64,000 bases of DNA from Gimesia fumaroli. Its GTDB lineage: Bacteria > Planctomycetota > Planctomycetia > Planctomycetales > Planctomycetaceae. Positions 36,864 to 45,726 of the stretch are shown in pieces (positions within the stretch are counted from its first letter, which is position 1; each line of letters starts with the position of its first letter). The notes under the pieces were generated by a model. That model saw nothing but the letters and a program-made list of their open reading frames with translations, made no database searches and was not told where the DNA came from. A program made the position numbers and the translations under genes. The stretch spans positions 5,245,164 to 5,309,163 of the forward strand of contig NZ_CP037452.1 of the NCBI RefSeq assembly GCF_007754425.1. The letters are read 5' to 3'.

Positions 36864-38210
36864 TTAATCCTGCTTGGGTGCAGCTGGTCCTGCAACAGGT
36901 TGAACCCAGGCACGTTCGGCTTCCCCCAGTTGTGCCGGATTAGGATGCAGTTTTGTTGATCTCACTAGAGCCCGAACGTAAATTTCCTTGCCGTTAAAAT
37001 CGTAGCTGGGTGAAGTACCTTTGACTGACTTCAAGGTTGCTCCGATTTTTTTGCTGTACTTTTTTGTGGCATGCAACTCCTGACCTCGTTTGTCTAATTT
37101 CGGTATGCCAGCTTTGGGATAATCTTTCAGTGTTCCAATGAAATCCGTGGTGTATTCCACTCCCTCTTCCGGATCGATTTCAATTTGAATTCCCTTATCG
37201 GAATAGGTAACAGATTTCAATTTCACACCACACGATGCATAAAAACGCCCTGCTTCCATCGCCTCAACCAGTGCTTCAGGCTCCAGCTTCTCCGATAACA
37301 CAACGACCCACCCCCGGCCCGGCTCACTCGCACGACTGGGAATTTTGTGATAATTATGGCCGTCATCAGTACCCAAACCATACATGATCGGCAAGTTCAA
37401 CTCAGCCAGTCTTTTGGTCAAAATAATATCCCAGATCCGGTCGGTACTGGGGTAAGTATCATTTCCCTTATTATTCACGCCGGGATGGCCGTTATAAACT
37501 TCAAAGAAGTTTTCTCCCACAACCTTCATCAATTCTTCTGCCGTAACTCCATAATGAAAATTGGGATGATTCAGATGAATGATCATGGACTGCCCGGTCC
37601 GTTCCCGTTGTGCCAGCAAGGCATTCGTATTGTTCTGCATCACCTCATAAACACTTTTACCACCAAGCGGCGTCAGCAGAGAATGTAAGTTAGTAGCATT
37701 CATATGCACGGGCATATTTTTATAGCGATCCGTTACTTCTTCACTTTGAATCAGCAGATACTTTCCAGGCTCCCCCAGTTTGTCCGACACTTCTTCAAAC
37801 CTGCGCAGACGGACCTCAGTCTGGCCATCATTATTTTTCCGCTCTTCAATCCAATCAGGAAAACGTTTTTTCAATTTCTCATAAGCTTTCATTTTTCCTT
37901 TATTCTTTTCGGGAACGGTCCAGCGCTCTGAATTGGAAAGCACATTGTGATCGGTAAATGAGAGAAAATCGTACCCGTGCGATTTGTACCAGTCGGCAAT
38001 CATCTCGAGATAGTCATCGCCATCACTCCAGAGAGAGTGCGTGTGCAAGTTTCCTTTATACCATTTCTGACTGTCTGTTTCTTTTAGTTGAACAGGTTCT
38101 GCTGCTTCGGTATTCGCCCCCAGAATCAGGAGACAGGCCACTAATAACAGGCCTGATTTCAGAAATGAATAGTGCATCACGCGACTACGTGTGATCTCTA
38201 AGCGGTTCAT
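36864..38210 (-). CDS. Exported PHP-domain metal-dependent phosphoesterase-like protein
   Basis: A 448-aa protein from ATG 38210 (an upstream in-frame start at 38258 and a downstream ATG at about 38174 are alternatives). A signal sequence lies near residues 15-35 (LLLVACLLILGANTEA). The PHP domain begins with NLHTHSLWSDGDDYLEM near 55, followed by DFLSFTDHNVL; these supply the first His/Asp metal ligands. Later HLNHPNFHYG and GLGTDDGHNYH supply others. It is likely a periplasmic metallo-hydrolase. The substrate is unknown. Confidence 0.85.
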   Translation of the reverse strand: MNRLEITRSRVMHYSFLKSGLLLVACLLILGANTEAAEPVQLKETDSQKWYKGNLHTHSLWSDGDDYLEMIADWYKSHGYDFLSFTDHNVLSNSERWTVPEKNKGKMKAYEKLKKRFPDWIEERKNNDGQTEVRLRRFEEVSDKLGEPGKYLLIQSEEVTDRYKNMPVHMNATNLHSLLTPLGGKSVYEVMQNNTNALLAQRERTGQSMIIHLNHPNFHYGVTAEELMKVVGENFFEVYNGHPGVNNKGNDTYPSTDRIWDIILTKRLAELNLPIMYGLGTDDGHNYHKIPSRASEPGRGWVVVLSEKLEPEALVEAMEAGRFYASCGVKLKSVTYSDKGIQIEIDPEEGVEYTTDFIGTLKDYPKAGIPKLDKRGQELHATKKYSKKIGATLKSVKGTSPSYDFNGKEIYVRALVRSTKLHPNPAQLGEAERAWVQPVAGPAAPKQD

Positions 38211-38261
38211 CGTTGTTACTCCGAAGTAAAAATATTCACGATCAAAATACAAATTCAATAC

Positions 38262-40067
38262 TTAAAAACCCTGAGGCGATTTGCTGATTAAATCTGCCTG
38301 CAGTTCCTGTTGCTTGTAAACATCAGGTGAGGCCACCGGCTTTAAACTAAAGCCGGCATTGACGAGGTTCCGTAGCGAAACAGGCGAAGCCCCCCAGCGA
38401 ATTATCACCTGCTTCTCTTTAGTCGAATCAGTCTTGTCTACAGTGGAGAGCTTAAGATCCTGTGGAAGTACAGTCCCCTGGATCTGCTTGAAGTCAATGT
38501 CGCCCCAAAGATAGAAGATGAGAAACGTCAGTTCCAGTGGAGGTTCATCTGTTTTACTCACCAGAACACAGTTTGTCACGTTTTGGGTAAGTCGCAGCTG
38601 ATGTTCAAATTGCAAGAGCCGTTCCCCCGCCGGATTCGGCTTGGGGATTGAATACACACCATACACAACATGCAGGCTCGACAATGCAATAACTAATGCC
38701 ATCTCGACCACACGATGCCCATGCTCTTTTTTAAAGCGATGACTGTACCACAGCACCATTACCAGCGATAAACCAAGCGTGACCAACTGGCGTAAAAAAC
38801 GGGCCGAGATCTGGGGACTGAGCGTATCTCCCTGCGATGCACTGATAAAAATCACCGAAAGCACTCCCACGGTGAATACAGCAAGCACAGTAGGATAACT
38901 GACGCGACGGAGCGCAATCTGTTGAAATTCCCAAGCCACGATTGCCATCATGGGAATGATAAAGAATAATTTCCACATGGCCCGGGTACTGGTTTCCATC
39001 TGCGGAAGAAATTGTACGCCCCACCAGAAAAATGCCCCACAGAACACCCAGATCACAACCAATCGCAGCCAGGCGATTTCCTGTTGATTACCTACGGGAT
39101 TGAGAACACGCTTGACTCCGTGAAATAAACCAAACAACGCGAACCCCAGTAAAAAGCCCATTGAGGAAATGACGTCGCGGACAAAATAAGAAGGATAAAA
39201 TTCTGATTTCCAATACAAGCTGATATTCGGCTGCCCGGGACCGGCAAACCATTTCCCCCAGAATCCATCAATCTGCGACGCTGCCATCAATTCCCACCAG
39301 CCCCCGACAGCAAAACCGGTAAACCCCAGAATCAATATCGATTTCCAGGCTCGCACTGCCTGTTTTAAGACAGGTAGTTTTCTCTGTTCTGCAGCAGAAC
39401 GGCTTTTGGGGAGATCGATAGGATTCACGATATAGAGGGACAACATCAACAGGACTCCCAATGCCAGAGCCCCTCCGGATAATAAACACAGTCCTAATGA
39501 AATCCCGCCGCATAACAGCTTGTACGACACGATTCCAGACTCTGATCGGATATGGGTGATGTACCCCCAAATCGTCAGTAAGGCAAAGAGAAGCGGAAAC
39601 GCAGGCGATTCAATCAGTTGTATTTGCTTCAAGACCACAGGATGAAATGCGAGCAGAAAACAGAACACAAGTGCATATCGCGGATTGCATACTTTTCTTG
39701 TTAATCGATAGGCAACAATCAGCATGCAGGCTGTCGAAAAATAGGAAAAAAGAACCAGTGAAGAAGACCAGTGTCCGACGATGGAAAGGAGCCCCGTACA
39801 AAGCCACCGAACCAACGGAGGTTGAGAGATCAGTGCGTTGCTGCTGTCACTGATCAAATGGGCTTTGCCAAGACACTCCAATCCAAACCAGGCAGAGAGT
39901 TCATCGATCCGATAAGAATGGAACGCCAGTAATCCGGGCCCTAAAGCCAGTAAGATGACCAGCGGCGACATCACGGCCGCCCGTCGCATCACCGGAAACA
40001 AATCATGAGCAGGTTCTACTGACCGTTGTAATAGTTCCTGGTCACTGATAATTACCAAGAGGCTCAT
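38262..40067 (-). CDS. Multi-pass membrane protein, ArnT/GT39-like glycosyltransferase
   Basis: About 601 aa if started at ATG 40067; the frame is open upstream to 40259, but that extension lacks membrane character. About eleven hydrophobic helices are present. The early loop with HSYRIDELSAWFGLECL resembles the catalytic Asp/Glu loop of PMT/ArnT enzymes. The C-terminal 120 residues are soluble. Together with the 34855 gene it may handle lipid-linked sugars. It sits just upstream of the PHP gene on the same strand (52 nt). Confidence 0.65.
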   Translation of the reverse strand: MSLLVIISDQELLQRSVEPAHDLFPVMRRAAVMSPLVILLALGPGLLAFHSYRIDELSAWFGLECLGKAHLISDSSNALISQPPLVRWLCTGLLSIVGHWSSSLVLFSYFSTACMLIVAYRLTRKVCNPRYALVFCFLLAFHPVVLKQIQLIESPAFPLLFALLTIWGYITHIRSESGIVSYKLLCGGISLGLCLLSGGALALGVLLMLSLYIVNPIDLPKSRSAAEQRKLPVLKQAVRAWKSILILGFTGFAVGGWWELMAASQIDGFWGKWFAGPGQPNISLYWKSEFYPSYFVRDVISSMGFLLGFALFGLFHGVKRVLNPVGNQQEIAWLRLVVIWVFCGAFFWWGVQFLPQMETSTRAMWKLFFIIPMMAIVAWEFQQIALRRVSYPTVLAVFTVGVLSVIFISASQGDTLSPQISARFLRQLVTLGLSLVMVLWYSHRFKKEHGHRVVEMALVIALSSLHVVYGVYSIPKPNPAGERLLQFEHQLRLTQNVTNCVLVSKTDEPPLELTFLIFYLWGDIDFKQIQGTVLPQDLKLSTVDKTDSTKEKQVIIRWGASPVSLRNLVNAGFSLKPVASPDVYKQQELQADLISKSPQGF

Positions 40068-40496
40068 CCTTCTACGAATAACACAGTATCGCCTGCAACA
40101 TACCCGGCCCAGCGGCAGCCAAGCGAGCAGATCACTGCACGTCCATTGATCCAGTACCCTTGATTGTACCGGACTGAAAAACCAAGGAACACTGTTTCTG
40201 AGAGAAAAGCCTCGAAGAAACCAGTAGTCATCAGTATTTAACTTCTGAGATATAAACACTTTCCTTACTTGGCATTAAGTCCACTCATGCCAATTCTCAG
40301 GATTATAATCCCTAATCCTGCCCAGAGCTACGAAATCAATCAGATCGTTACATTTTTCCTGATAGCCCTCAAACCCCAGGGCCGAAGAGAACAATGTGTG
40401 CAAATGCAGGCTGCACTACTTTCTTCTAACTTCAGGATGAGAAAAATGTATAAGGATAGGGTAAATTTTTTAAGATCCTTAAAGTATCGGTCCATT

Positions 40497-40763
40497 ATGT
40501 CACAGCACATCGCCTTTGATCATGCCCACCAGCTCAGTGAATTGGTAAAGCATGCTATTTCAACTTCCAGTCTTATTGCCAACCAGAATGTTCAATATAA
40601 GATTGAGCAGGAACAGGTGTTTCTAACCGGCATTGTCAGCAGCTATTACGTAAAACAATTGGCTCAGGAATCCGTCAGTCGAGTCGACGGCGTTCGCCAG
40701 GTCCACAACCGCTTGACCGTCGAACCAACACAAAATGAGGCTGAACCTCTTAGTTCTCACTGA
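40497..40763 (+). CDS. BON-domain protein
   Basis: An 88-aa protein if started at ATG 40497; the frame is open from 40269, and another ATG lies at 40437 behind CAGG. The sequence from about residue 25 on forms a BON domain: VFLTGIVSSYYVKQLAQES and VDGVRQVHNRLTVE. BON domains bind membranes or ligands at the envelope. No signal peptide is apparent in the short form. It is divergent from the GT39-like gene. Confidence 0.75.
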   Translation: MSQHIAFDHAHQLSELVKHAISTSSLIANQNVQYKIEQEQVFLTGIVSSYYVKQLAQESVSRVDGVRQVHNRLTVEPTQNEAEPLSSH

Positions 40764-40887
40764 GAAATACGGTCTGTGATCAATCAGATATGGCAGGAAC
40801 GACGTTCCAGATTGCCATGAAGGATGATCATACGTAAACTTTTCTGACAAAAAACACGTCAATACAGCAGGTTACGCGACTTGACCG

Positions 40888-40917
40888 TTGTCAAATCCAA
40901 TCTGATCTTGTTAGAAT
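40888..40917 (+). promoter_or_regulatory. Sigma70-like promoter for the 41034 gene
   Basis: TTGTCA (40888-40893) and TAGAAT (40912-40917) are separated by 18 nt and lie about 115 nt before the start of the small coiled-coil gene. Match to consensus is 5/6 at each box. The assignment assumes a standard housekeeping sigma factor. Confidence 0.4.
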
Positions 40918-41033
40918 CTTCGTTCCCTTGCATTTCTAAAAAGGGAAGTGCTCGCTTTACGCACAGATAATCGGGGTGAACCCGGATCACGAATAAACGG
41001 TCATTAATACATCATAAGGGACAGTGGAAGACA

Positions 41034-41273
41034 ATGTCTTTACGAAGAGCTCAATTGGAACGACAATTACAAAACGCTGAAACCGCCATCGCAGATTACG
41101 GTAAAGTACTCGATGAGCAGAACATCACTGATGCAGCACGAAAAAAGCACCCTAAATGGCGTCAGGTCAACGCACAAAGAACTCAGATTGTCAATCGTCT
41201 CAAGTCCCTGAAGGTAATTGAAGACAGAGAAGAAGCAATCAAACAGAAGCTCGCTTCTGCTTCAGAAGACTAA
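41034..41273 (+). CDS. Small coiled-coil conserved protein
   Basis: A 79-aa highly charged, helical protein (LERQLQNAETAIADYGKVL, later IVNRLKSLKVIEDREEA). No membrane segment or signal is present. The start ATG 41034 has GGGACAGTGGAAG upstream. It is the last chromosomal gene before the tRNA and the element. The function is unknown; length and composition suggest a small oligomeric structural protein. Confidence 0.75.
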   Translation: MSLRRAQLERQLQNAETAIADYGKVLDEQNITDAARKKHPKWRQVNAQRTQIVNRLKSLKVIEDREEAIKQKLASASED

Positions 41274-41323
41274 GTACGAGCTTTCAAGCTGGTTAACAAA
41301 GCTTGACCGACGATGAACCACTC

Positions 41324-41413
<90 letters not shown>

Positions 41414-41421
41414 AATTGATT

Positions 41422-41466
41422 GCCGTTGAGTTGTAAGCCTATAACTCAGCGGCATTTGCTTTTTCT
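41422..41466 (+). terminator. Terminator downstream of tRNA-Ser
   Basis: The stem GCCGTTGAGTT (41422-41432) pairs with AACTCAGCGGC (41443-41453) with one mismatch, followed by ATTTGCTTTTT. It lies just after the tRNA and before the integrase gene. Confidence 0.75.
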
Positions 41467-41544
41467 GGACCGCTCCAGAGCTTCCCATTTGTGGCACTTT
41501 TTGTGGCGTTTTGTGGCACGGGGGTTCTCTGAAAGGTTCTGTTG

Positions 41545-42921
41545 ATGAAGCAATCATCAAAACAAAATCGGAAGACATCGTTCCGTATCGGCAAAGTCCG
41601 CGGCGATCTGCGCGGTAAAATCTGGTACCTCACCTATCAAGAAAACGGTAAACGTTTACGTCCCCGGATAGGTCCTGACAAAGACCATGCGCGTCAGATG
41701 GCAGCCCAGATCAATTCTCAATTGGAGTCACACACTCATTCCGTTTTCAATTTTGAACCGGTACAGATCGATGAATTGCAAACCAGATGGCTCAACCATC
41801 ACGAGCAGGTTCTGCGTTCTTCCCTGCAAACCATCCGTCGCTATCGAGCAGCCACAACCCATCTAATCAACTTCGTCAGAGAGAAAGGTGTCGCGTCGAA
41901 AACCTCTCAGTTCCAGGCCAGACATGCTGAGGAGTTTGTGCATTATCTACGGACGATCAAAGTCGCGCCGAATGGGCATGAGAATTCACAGAAGCGCCCC
42001 CTCCTCGACAAAGGCATCAAATACATTTTGCAATGCTGCCGAAGCATGTTCGGCTACGCGATCAAACGACGACATCTTTCTCCGTATGCCGAAAACCCCT
42101 TCTCCTGTCTCGATCTGGACCGCATCCCGATCGAAAATGCCAAAGCTGTTTCTATCTTCAGCCCCGATCAGGAAAAGACATTTCTGGAAGCCTGTGATGA
42201 CTGGCAGTTTCCTATCTTTCTCACTCTCATACTGACAGGTCTCCGACCAGGAGAACTCACGCATCTATTGCTGCCCGACGATCTCGATCTGAAAACAGGA
42301 ATGCTCTACGTAAGAAACAAACCTCATTTAGGCTGGCAAGTTAAAACTCGCAATGAGCGCGAAATCCCATTGATTGATGAACTGAGAGATGTCCTAAAGA
42401 TTACGGTTGGTGATCGACTCACAGGGCCTGTCTTTTTGCAACGCCGTTATTCATCAGCCTCAGCAACGCCTGAGCTAAATGGCCAAACTGAAAAGCAACT
42501 CGAAGACTTACTCAAGCAACGAGTAGCGCAAGAAGAAACAGCTTCCGGCAAGGCCATTAACAGAAACAAGTGGACGAAACTCTCACGAACAATCTGGCGC
42601 GATTGCGGTGCTTTGAAAACCGACCGGATACGAACGGAATTTATCAGATTGACAAAACAAATCGAACTACCTCGGTTTACAGCTCCCAAATCTCTCCGGC
42701 ATCTCTTTGCCACATATCTACAAGACGGAAATGTGGACCCATTGATCCGCAGTGAACTGATGGGGCATTCCATTTCAGCAACAAATGGAGCCAGTCACGG
42801 CTTAGGAATGACTGCCACTTACACTCACTCACGCCCAGAAACAAAAAGAAAACAACTTGTTAAGGCTTTCTCACATTGCTCAACAGTAAAATGTGCAATG
42901 ACGAAACTTAGACCGAAATGA
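41545..42921 (+). CDS. Tyrosine recombinase / integrase (left end)
   Basis: A 458-aa integrase from ATG 41545 (a TTG lies one codon upstream). An N-terminal arm-binding region and a SAM-like core-binding domain (about 65-195) precede the catalytic domain (about 205-445). Catalytic residues are visible: Arg in LTGLRPGELTHL, KSLRHLFATYL (second Arg, His), ELMGHS and the nucleophile Tyr in MTATYTHSRPETK. The usual first His of HxxR is Lys. The close resemblance to the integrase at 60969 marks both as one subfamily. It is transcribed away from tRNA-Ser, the presumed target. Confidence 0.92.
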   Translation: MKQSSKQNRKTSFRIGKVRGDLRGKIWYLTYQENGKRLRPRIGPDKDHARQMAAQINSQLESHTHSVFNFEPVQIDELQTRWLNHHEQVLRSSLQTIRRYRAATTHLINFVREKGVASKTSQFQARHAEEFVHYLRTIKVAPNGHENSQKRPLLDKGIKYILQCCRSMFGYAIKRRHLSPYAENPFSCLDLDRIPIENAKAVSIFSPDQEKTFLEACDDWQFPIFLTLILTGLRPGELTHLLLPDDLDLKTGMLYVRNKPHLGWQVKTRNEREIPLIDELRDVLKITVGDRLTGPVFLQRRYSSASATPELNGQTEKQLEDLLKQRVAQEETASGKAINRNKWTKLSRTIWRDCGALKTDRIRTEFIRLTKQIELPRFTAPKSLRHLFATYLQDGNVDPLIRSELMGHSISATNGASHGLGMTATYTHSRPETKRKQLVKAFSHCSTVKCAMTKLRPK

Positions 42922-43092
42922 TTTTTATTCGTCCTCACTGATTTCTAACTGAGTTTACAGTAAATGGGAAATTGGTTAGTAGTGGGGATCGGGTTTTAGA
43001 ATACTATTAAAGTTCCCCAAAAATAATGAGCGATCTCAAAAAAACGTAAACTATTTTGAGGATAAATAATATGAGCAAAGAACATTGAAAAT

Positions 43093-43740
43093 TCAAACAT
43101 ATTTGACCGTTAACTTCTCTGATTCCTTGGTGTATTTCAAACCAAGTTGTTTCAGATGTTCTGTCGTCAGTCGTTTCTTTTCGTACGCCTCTTTGATCTT
43201 CGTGATGCTGAGTTTCGGCTTCAGCTCGACGACTTCGGATAACAAGCGTGCTTCTTTGTTCGATCCAAAGATACAAATGGATTTCAACCAGGCGAGGATC
43301 AGTTCGATCAATGTTGAATTCAAAAGCTTGTCGAGCAGTTTCATGCTGTCCGCTTCTTTCAGACCGGCGCGATACTCAACCTTGGCCGGCTGATCTTTGA
43401 AGCTGACCGAACCGTGCGGCAGCGTTCTGGTTTTCTTCTTACCCTCGAGCAGCTCTGATCGATGGGCTCGACAATAATCACAGACCAGAGCCGTCAGCTG
43501 CTCGACACGTTCTTTGATGTAAACGATACGACCAGGTGGGAAGGGCAGCACTTTCTTTTTCTCGTACTGGCTTTTGAGGGATTCGATCTGCTCAGTACAA
43601 CGGGCGTCGATCGAGGTGTCCAACGCTCCCAGAAAAGAAAGTTCATAGATGGCTTTATCGAGGTCCTCTACGGACTCGATCACGGGATCCACGCCCAGGC
43701 ATTCAGCTGGTCGATCCGTTGCGCTCAGAGTCTTTGACAT
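43093..43740 (-). CDS. Mu Gam-like host-nuclease inhibitor protein
   Basis: A 215-aa protein resembling phage Mu Gam, a dsDNA-end-binding protein related to Ku. A long N-terminal helical region (about 25-75) leads into VEQLTALVCDYCRAHRSELL and GSVSFKDQPAKVEY, the typical Gam order (helix ending in a C-x-A-x-R-x-E-L motif, then a G-x-V-x-F/W strand). The C-terminal half is extended (to about 210) with Lys-rich helices. The gene overlaps the upstream membrane-protein gene by 38 nt. The resemblance is by motif order only. Confidence 0.68.
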   Translation of the reverse strand: MSKTLSATDRPAECLGVDPVIESVEDLDKAIYELSFLGALDTSIDARCTEQIESLKSQYEKKKVLPFPPGRIVYIKERVEQLTALVCDYCRAHRSELLEGKKKTRTLPHGSVSFKDQPAKVEYRAGLKEADSMKLLDKLLNSTLIELILAWLKSICIFGSNKEARLLSEVVELKPKLSITKIKEAYEKKRLTTEHLKQLGLKYTKESEKLTVKYV

Positions 43741-44233
43741 CGGTCTTGAAACCTTTCAGCAGTTGAAATGAAACATAAATCAAAACGATCAGAGCGAAAC
43801 AAACGATGATCCATGTCCCTATATCGGACTCTGTCTGTTCGCTTTGATCTTCGTCCGGAATAATCACAGGCTCTAATTCCGGCTCTATAATCTCAGCCGC
43901 CCTGGGATCGGGGGCTGCTGGTTTTGGTAAGGGATCCACTTTCTCAATCATGTCCAGGGCATCATCGGCCAGGACTTCAGCGACGGCCGGCACCGGCGTC
44001 TTTTCCAATACCTCATCGACACGGACCGCGGCATCATGGATCGCAGGCCGGATCTTTTCGACGGGGCGCTCAGCTGGAACAGGGGGCTCAACAAACGGCT
44101 GATACGTCCGCTGATCTGCCTGGCAGCCAGGCAAAGTGAATAAGAGCAGAACAAACGCGATGATCAGCACTATGAGCAAACAGATCGAATCGCGTAGCTT
44201 TGATTCTTCCGGATCTGGATAGATCGACATCAT
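43703..44233 (-). CDS. Membrane protein with lipobox-like signal and proline/glutamate-rich middle
   Basis: A 176-aa protein. A hydrophobic helix (about 17-35) ends in LLLFTLPGC, a possible lipobox, followed by a long Pro/Glu/Ala-rich spacer. A second membrane helix lies near 143-163 (GTWIIVCFALIVLIYVSF). The ATG overlaps the preceding lipoprotein's stop as ATGA. It may be a phage or envelope-spanning protein such as a spanin-type lysis protein, but no family match was recognised. Confidence 0.6.
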   Translation of the reverse strand: MMSIYPDPEESKLRDSICLLIVLIIAFVLLLFTLPGCQADQRTYQPFVEPPVPAERPVEKIRPAIHDAAVRVDEVLEKTPVPAVAEVLADDALDMIEKVDPLPKPAAPDPRAAEIIEPELEPVIIPDEDQSEQTESDIGTWIIVCFALIVLIYVSFQLLKGFKTDVKDSERNGSTS

Positions 44234-44502
44234 TCGTGGTCGCTCCCGTATGGCCCCTTTTGCCAGTGGGGGGCGTATTCATTGAAAAGAGGAGTGGAGA
44301 ATAGCCAGCCATCAAAGGGAGCAGGCTCGCCCTGGTCGAGCTTGTTCGGGACCATCTGGTCAGGAACAGTGATCACGTCCGGTTTTGGTTTGCGTTCGTA
44401 ACGCTCAAAGACATTACAACCGCTTATTGCGACGAATCCGAGCACGAGTACGCCAGCGATGAAACTGGGACTGAACCGCCTGTTCGTTTCCTTTGCTCGC
44501 AT
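44230..44502 (-). CDS. Small lipoprotein nested with an upstream ORF (o-spanin-like?)
   Basis: A 90-aa protein from ATG 44502 (AAGGAT 8-13 nt upstream). A basic N-terminus and short hydrophobic helix end in the lipobox VAISGC near residue 25. The mature part is short and Pro-rich. The gene overlaps the 67-codon gene upstream by 89 nt in another frame, as Rz1-type outer-membrane spanins overlap Rz. The resemblance is only in arrangement, so this is a suggestion. Confidence 0.5.
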   Translation of the reverse strand: MRAKETNRRFSPSFIAGVLVLGFVAISGCNVFERYERKPKPDVITVPDQMVPNKLDQGEPAPFDGWLFSTPLFNEYAPHWQKGPYGSDHE

Positions 44503-44617
44503 CCTGTTGAATCCTTTCAACTTCTTCGAGTCGTTCATTTTGATCGCTGTACTTTTTCTGATGAAGAGAGAATAGCCACTCAAAAACAACAGCGATGATT
44601 CTGAGTAGGCCGCTCAT
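44414..44617 (-). CDS. Small membrane/coiled-coil protein (i-spanin-like?)
   Basis: A 67-aa protein. It starts by ATGA overlap with the stop of the preceding gene. The N-terminus is hydrophobic (LLRIIAVVFEWLFSL) and the rest is a charged helix (DQNERLEEVERIQQDA) with a very basic end. That topology, one N-terminal anchor plus a coiled coil, matches phage inner-membrane spanins, although it is short. It lies between a putative holin and a lipoprotein gene. Confidence 0.5.
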   Translation of the reverse strand: MSGLLRIIAVVFEWLFSLHQKKYSDQNERLEEVERIQQDASKGNEQAVQSQFHRWRTRARIRRNKRL

Positions 44618-44925
44618 TCCTGCAAAGACGGATCTTCGTTCGGCGTGAATGTCCTCAACTCAGCAAAAGTGGTTTCACCAAGTTCCATTGTAATGGGTTT
44701 AGACTTGTCGATCTTATGGCCAATCGTGGTAATGCCCAGCGCGCCGGCGATCAACATCATCGCTTCATTGGTGGGCATGTCGCCAAGTAGAATTCCGCAG
44801 ACCGCGTATATCACGGTGACGATGGCGACGACGTACGTCTTCTTACCATTGAGGGGGAGCTTATCCAGCATCGTTTCGGCTTCCTTACCTGGGAAAGAAA
44901 TGTTATAAAGCGGAGTTGCATCCAT
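44614..44925 (-). CDS. Small membrane protein (holin-like)
   Basis: A 103-aa protein from ATG 44925. The frame extends upstream to 45171, but that part overlaps a divergent gene. Two hydrophobic segments (TYVVAIVTVIYAVCGILLG and EAMMLIAGALGITTIGH) are separated by a short turn with basic and acidic flanks, a holin-like topology. It is the first gene of five overlapping minus-strand genes ending in the Gam-like gene. It could equally be an unrelated membrane protein. Confidence 0.55.
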   Translation of the reverse strand: MDATPLYNISFPGKEAETMLDKLPLNGKKTYVVAIVTVIYAVCGILLGDMPTNEAMMLIAGALGITTIGHKIDKSKPITMELGETTFAELRTFTPNEDPSLQE

Positions 44926-45037
44926 GCTCGTCCGCTCTTGAAATTTACCAGAACTTCCCGCTCCATCGTTCGGCCCCGGCTTTTCGCTGCAATTACAATT
45001 TCGCGTCGACTCGTAAAAAAAAGTCAAGGCCATTTGG

Positions 45038-45247
45038 ATGAAGAGAAGAAAAAAGACCATCACGCTGGAACTCGAACACGAGGACTGGTGGTCGCTTAAT
45101 CGATTTGCTGCACGTGAAAATAAATCGCTACGAGGCCTCTCAATGGACCAGTTGAAACCAGTCCTGGCCATTGCGAAAAAGATGTTTCCGTATCACTCCG
45201 AGATCGGTCCGGAACCCAAGCAAGCAGATCGACCGAAAGTTCATTAA
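45038..45247 (+). CDS. Small basic hypothetical protein
   Basis: A 69-aa protein with a highly basic start (MKRRKK) and LELEHEDWWSLNRFA followed by a helix (LRGLSMDQLKPVLAIAKK). This beta-strand plus helices layout loosely resembles small DNA-binding proteins. It diverges from the holin-like gene, so a regulator role is possible. A CCGGGTAA-type hairpin with a T tail lies 125 nt downstream. Confidence 0.5.
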   Translation: MKRRKKTITLELEHEDWWSLNRFAARENKSLRGLSMDQLKPVLAIAKKMFPYHSEIGPEPKQADRPKVH

Positions 45248-45371
45248 TTTTCACAGTTTCGGTGCTTGCGACCGTCTGAGCCCCTGAGAGGCCTCGTGTC
45301 GCGTTCTCCCGCAGAGACGTCCGTTTGGGCTTAAATGAAAAGATATCGCGTCTTGCGGCCATCCATTAATG

Positions 45372-45413
45372 AAAAATGACCGGGTAACGGTTATTACCCG
45401 GTCATTATTTTTT
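45372..45413 (+). terminator. CCGGGTAA palindrome 1 with T tail
   Basis: A perfect 13-bp inverted repeat (AATGACCGGGTAA at 45375-45387 against 45394-45406) with a 6-nt loop, followed by ATTTTTT. It acts most simply as a plus-strand terminator for the 45038 gene and is the type copy of the palindrome family in 45.3-54.0 kb. Confidence 0.8.
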
Positions 45414-45433
45414 CCTATGGCTGGTTAGATCTG

Positions 45434-45662
45434 TTGACCAAGTAACCACAGTTACCCGGACAGGCATAGTGCATCACTTGTGACTTATTTCGCATCAGGT
45501 CAAGGAGTTTGGGCGCCCCACGAACGGCAGTGGTCAATCTGCGTGATACTGATAGGGAGGAGAGCATCAACTTTCGCTGTCATGCCGGTCTTCCCTGATA
45601 CCCCAGGTGTGTAAACAAGCCTACACAAAATCAATTGATGATAGGCAGAAATCCTGTTAGAT
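45434..45662 (+). repeat. Long repeat B, copy 1 (with degenerate palindrome 2)
   Basis: A degenerate palindrome (TGACCAAGTAAC and GTTACCCGGACA) opens a block that re-occurs at 47925-48150. Shared landmarks include ACCCGGACAGGCA, TCAAGGAGTTTGG, CTGATAG, GAGGAGAG and an end with CAATTGA. The copies are similar over roughly 200 bp but not identical. Each ends shortly before a plus-strand gene start. Confidence 0.6.
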
Positions 45663-45726
45663 TTAGATAGAGTCAAATTCTGTCTATCAATAGTTAATAT
45701 TCAAAACTCAGTACACGGAGGCCAAT

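Larger units (their letters stand above)
45248..45726 (+). other. Intergenic region holding two palindromes and repeat B copy 1
   Basis: Nearly 480 nt without a supported gene. It contains the hairpin-terminator at 45372-45413, a degenerate hairpin at 45434-45463 and the long repeat block ending near 45662. The leader of the VOC gene has CACGGAGG just before its ATG. An antisense frame at 45096-45362 has no support. Confidence 0.6.

Noticed and set aside
45096..45362. Minus-strand 88-codon frame opposite the 45038 gene
   Set aside because: Antisense to a better supported small gene and without family features.
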